A model generated the notes under the pieces. It did no database searches and was not told the DNA's origin. It saw only the letters and a list, made by a program, of their open reading frames with translations. Of a DNA stretch of 5,682 nucleotides, positions 4,329-5,682 are shown piece after piece; the first letter of the stretch is position 1, and each line of letters begins with the position of its first letter. The translations under genes and the position numbers were made by a program. This DNA comes from Spirochaetales bacterium (lineage in GTDB: Bacteria > Spirochaetota > Spirochaetia > Sphaerochaetales > Sphaerochaetaceae): assembly GCA_022785155.1 (NCBI GenBank), contig JALFRH010000198.1, forward strand, positions 1-5,682, read 5' to 3'.

Positions 4329-5682
4329 ATGAACGAAAAGACAGACAGATATCTTGAAATGACTGAGATACCAAAGCTGATGAGACAATATGCACTACCC
4401 TGCATAATTTCACTTCTTGTTGCGGCACTCTACAACATTGTCGACCAGATTTTCATAGCCAACGCTTCCTATCTTGGTTCATATGGCAATGCAGCCAATA
4501 CAGTTGTATTCCCCCTTACTGTCATAGCCCTGGCCATTGCAGTCATGATCGGTGACGGTTGCTGCGCTTATGTAAGCCTTAATCTTGGAAAGAATGACTC
4601 GGCTGCAGCAAAAAAGAGTGTAGGAAACTCCATTGTCATGGTACTTCTTAGCAGTATCCTTCTTACTGCAATCTACCTGATTTCCAGTTCCCCTATCCTC
4701 ACCTCCTTCGGGGGAAGGGTGAATGCAGAGACATTCAGACAGTCAGAAGAGTATTTCTTCTACATTACACTGGGTATTCCCTTCTACATGTTCGGACAAT
4801 GTCTGAATCCAGTGATCCGTTCTGACGGCAGCCCCCGCTTTGCCATGGTATCTACACTCTCTGGAGCCATCCTCAATATAATCCTGGACCCAATTTTTAT
4901 TTTCATATTCCGTTGGGGAATGATGGGTGCAGCAGTGGCTACAGTAATGGGACAGATTCTCACTGCCATTCTTGCCATTTGGTATATCCTCCACATGAAG
5001 TTGGTGAAACCGGGAAAGAAGGACTTCATCCTTTCAAAGGGCACTTGTTCAAGAACTCTGGTTTTGGGCATTACAAGCTTCCTTTCCCAAATCTCACTGG
5101 TGGCAGCCATGGCAGCCATCAACAATATGGTCAGAAAATATGGATCCTTGGATAAGATCTTCGGACAAGAGCAGTATGCCCAGATACCGATGGCTGTAGT
5201 AGGAATAGTCATGAAATTCTTCCAGATCGTCATATCCATAGTAGTAGGTATGGCTGCAGGCTGCATACCAATTGTGGGGTACAATATGGGAGCAGGCAGA
5301 AAGGACAGGGTGAAGGAGCTCTTCTCCAGACTCCTTGCTGCAGAGGCTATTGTAGGAGCAGTATCACTTCTGATAGTCGAACTCCTGCCACGCCAGCTTA
5401 TTGCCATCTTCGGAGCAGCAAACGAAAGCGTATATTATACAGAGTTTGCAGTCAAAGCCTTCAGAGTATATCTCTGTATGATAATATTCGCCTGCATAAA
5501 CAAAGCCTGCTTCATTTTCCTTCAGGCCATGGGAAAGGCTGCGGCATCGACTTTCCTTTCAATGGTAAGGGAGATTGTCTTCGGCGTAGGCTTCGCCCTC
5601 TTGCTGCCAGTCTTCTTCGGCCTGAACGGGGTGCTCTATTCCATGCCCCTTTCAGATATTCTCACATTCATCATTGCATTGG
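4329..5682 (+). CDS. MATE-family multidrug/sodium antiporter (3' end cut)
   Basis: 451 codons are present and no stop is reached. MATE proteins are usually ~440-460 residues, so only the last few residues are missing. The product is a 12-helix inner-membrane exporter that expels cationic drugs, dyes or metabolites in exchange for Na+ or H+. Family features seen are LYNIVDQIFIAN (34-45) in helix 1, the RSDGSPRFAM loop (164-173), the ILNIILDPIF segment (181-190) followed by GMMGAAVATVMGQ (197-209), and in the second half GCIPIVGYNMGAGRKDRVK (311-329), the repeat-equivalent loop. The pattern is closest to the MepA/NorM-like COG0534 group. The segment AVMIGDGCCAYVSLNLGKND (71-90) carries an unusual DGCC where relatives have small residues. 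The start is set by AGGAG eight bases upstream. It is transcribed divergently from the transketolase remnant, and the leader with two related hairpins suggests RNA-level control. The substrate is unknown. Confidence 0.9.
   Translation, partial: MNEKTDRYLEMTEIPKLMRQYALPCIISLLVAALYNIVDQIFIANASYLGSYGNAANTVVFPLTVIALAIAVMIGDGCCAYVSLNLGKNDSAAAKKSVGNSIVMVLLSSILLTAIYLISSSPILTSFGGRVNAETFRQSEEYFFYITLGIPFYMFGQCLNPVIRSDGSPRFAMVSTLSGAILNIILDPIFIFIFRWGMMGAAVATVMGQILTAILAIWYILHMKLVKPGKKDFILSKGTCSRTLVLGITSFLSQISLVAAMAAINNMVRKYGSLDKIFGQEQYAQIPMAVVGIVMKFFQIVISIVVGMAAGCIPIVGYNMGAGRKDRVKELFSRLLAAEAIVGAVSLLIVELLPRQLIAIFGAANESVYYTEFAVKAFRVYLCMIIFACINKACFIFLQAMGKAAASTFLSMVREIVFGVGFALLLPVFFGLNGVLYSMPLSDILTFIIAL

Larger units (their letters stand above)
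4036..4347 (+). repeat. Two diverged copies of a leader module in tandem
   Basis: Copy 1 spans about 4036-4153 and copy 2 about 4241-4347. In both the same elements follow in order: AAATAATT (4036-4043; 4241-4248), a hairpin whose loop region carries AAGCGTAARTCC (4066-4077; 4276-4287), a TTTCTTT-like tract, GAGGAG, then a start codon with ATGA and AAAGACARACA. The offsets between copies are about 205, 210 and 194 bases, so indels have accumulated. Stem sequences differ while pairing is kept. An old tandem duplication of a promoter-proximal leader fits; two unrelated insertions of the same cis-element would be the alternative. Confidence 0.55.

Noticed and set aside
4784..5407. Minus-strand 207-codon ORF within the MATE gene
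   Set aside because: It lies opposite a well-supported membrane protein, whose codon pattern produces long antisense frames; no ribosome binding site or recognisable domain.
1..5682. CRISPR array, tRNA or rRNA genes
   Set aside because: No regularly spaced direct repeats, tRNA cloverleaf or rRNA-like sequence was found on either strand.

Overview
The window looks like a bacterial chromosome of moderate GC with strong AGGAG-type ribosome binding sites. Split (two-subunit) transketolase genes, an iron alcohol dehydrogenase, an IS200-type element and a MATE exporter would fit an anaerobic, gut-type lineage such as Clostridia or Spirochaetes. That placement is inference; nothing here fixes the genus.

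Layout: positions 1-3944 are read on the minus strand. From upstream to downstream they hold a broken transketolase N-terminal subunit (3495-3944), an intact transketolase C-terminal subunit (2569-3498, overlapping the former by 4 nt), an iron-containing alcohol dehydrogenase (1259-2551), a rho-independent terminator (1207-1245), an IS200/IS605-type insertion sequence (about 441-1206), and the 5' part of a TIM-barrel sugar isomerase/epimerase gene (1-429) that runs off the window. Without the insertion the gap between the dehydrogenase and the isomerase would be at most about 83 nt, so the four genes probably formed one sugar-catabolism operon. The plausible logic is isomerise or epimerise a sugar, cleave a ketose with the two-part transketolase, and reduce an aldehyde with the dehydrogenase. 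The substrate cannot be read from the sequence. The operon appears to be decaying: the transketolase N-subunit lacks its first ~125-130 residues, has lost the GDG cofactor motif, and carries an in-frame TGA.

The insertion sequence encodes only a Y1 HUH transposase (TnpA). It has matching subterminal hairpins, a long hairpin that buries the tnpA ribosome binding site and stops at the start codon, and a densely structured, non-coding right end of about 140 nt.

Positions 3945-4328 are non-coding apart from a possible 17-codon ORF, and lie between the decayed operon and a divergent plus-strand MATE-family efflux gene (4329 to the window end, nearly complete). This interval holds the most interesting signal. 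A good sigma-70-like promoter (4014-4042) starts a leader whose first element is a hairpin with the loop motif GCGTAAGTCC. A second hairpin with different stem bases but the loop motif GCGTAAATCC lies just before the MATE ribosome binding site. Around both hairpins the same order of elements recurs (AAATAATT, hairpin, T-rich tract, GAGGAG, ATGA...AAAGACARACA). This suggests a duplicated cis-regulatory RNA module controlling the exporter, with the first copy's coding region now lost or reduced to 17 codons.
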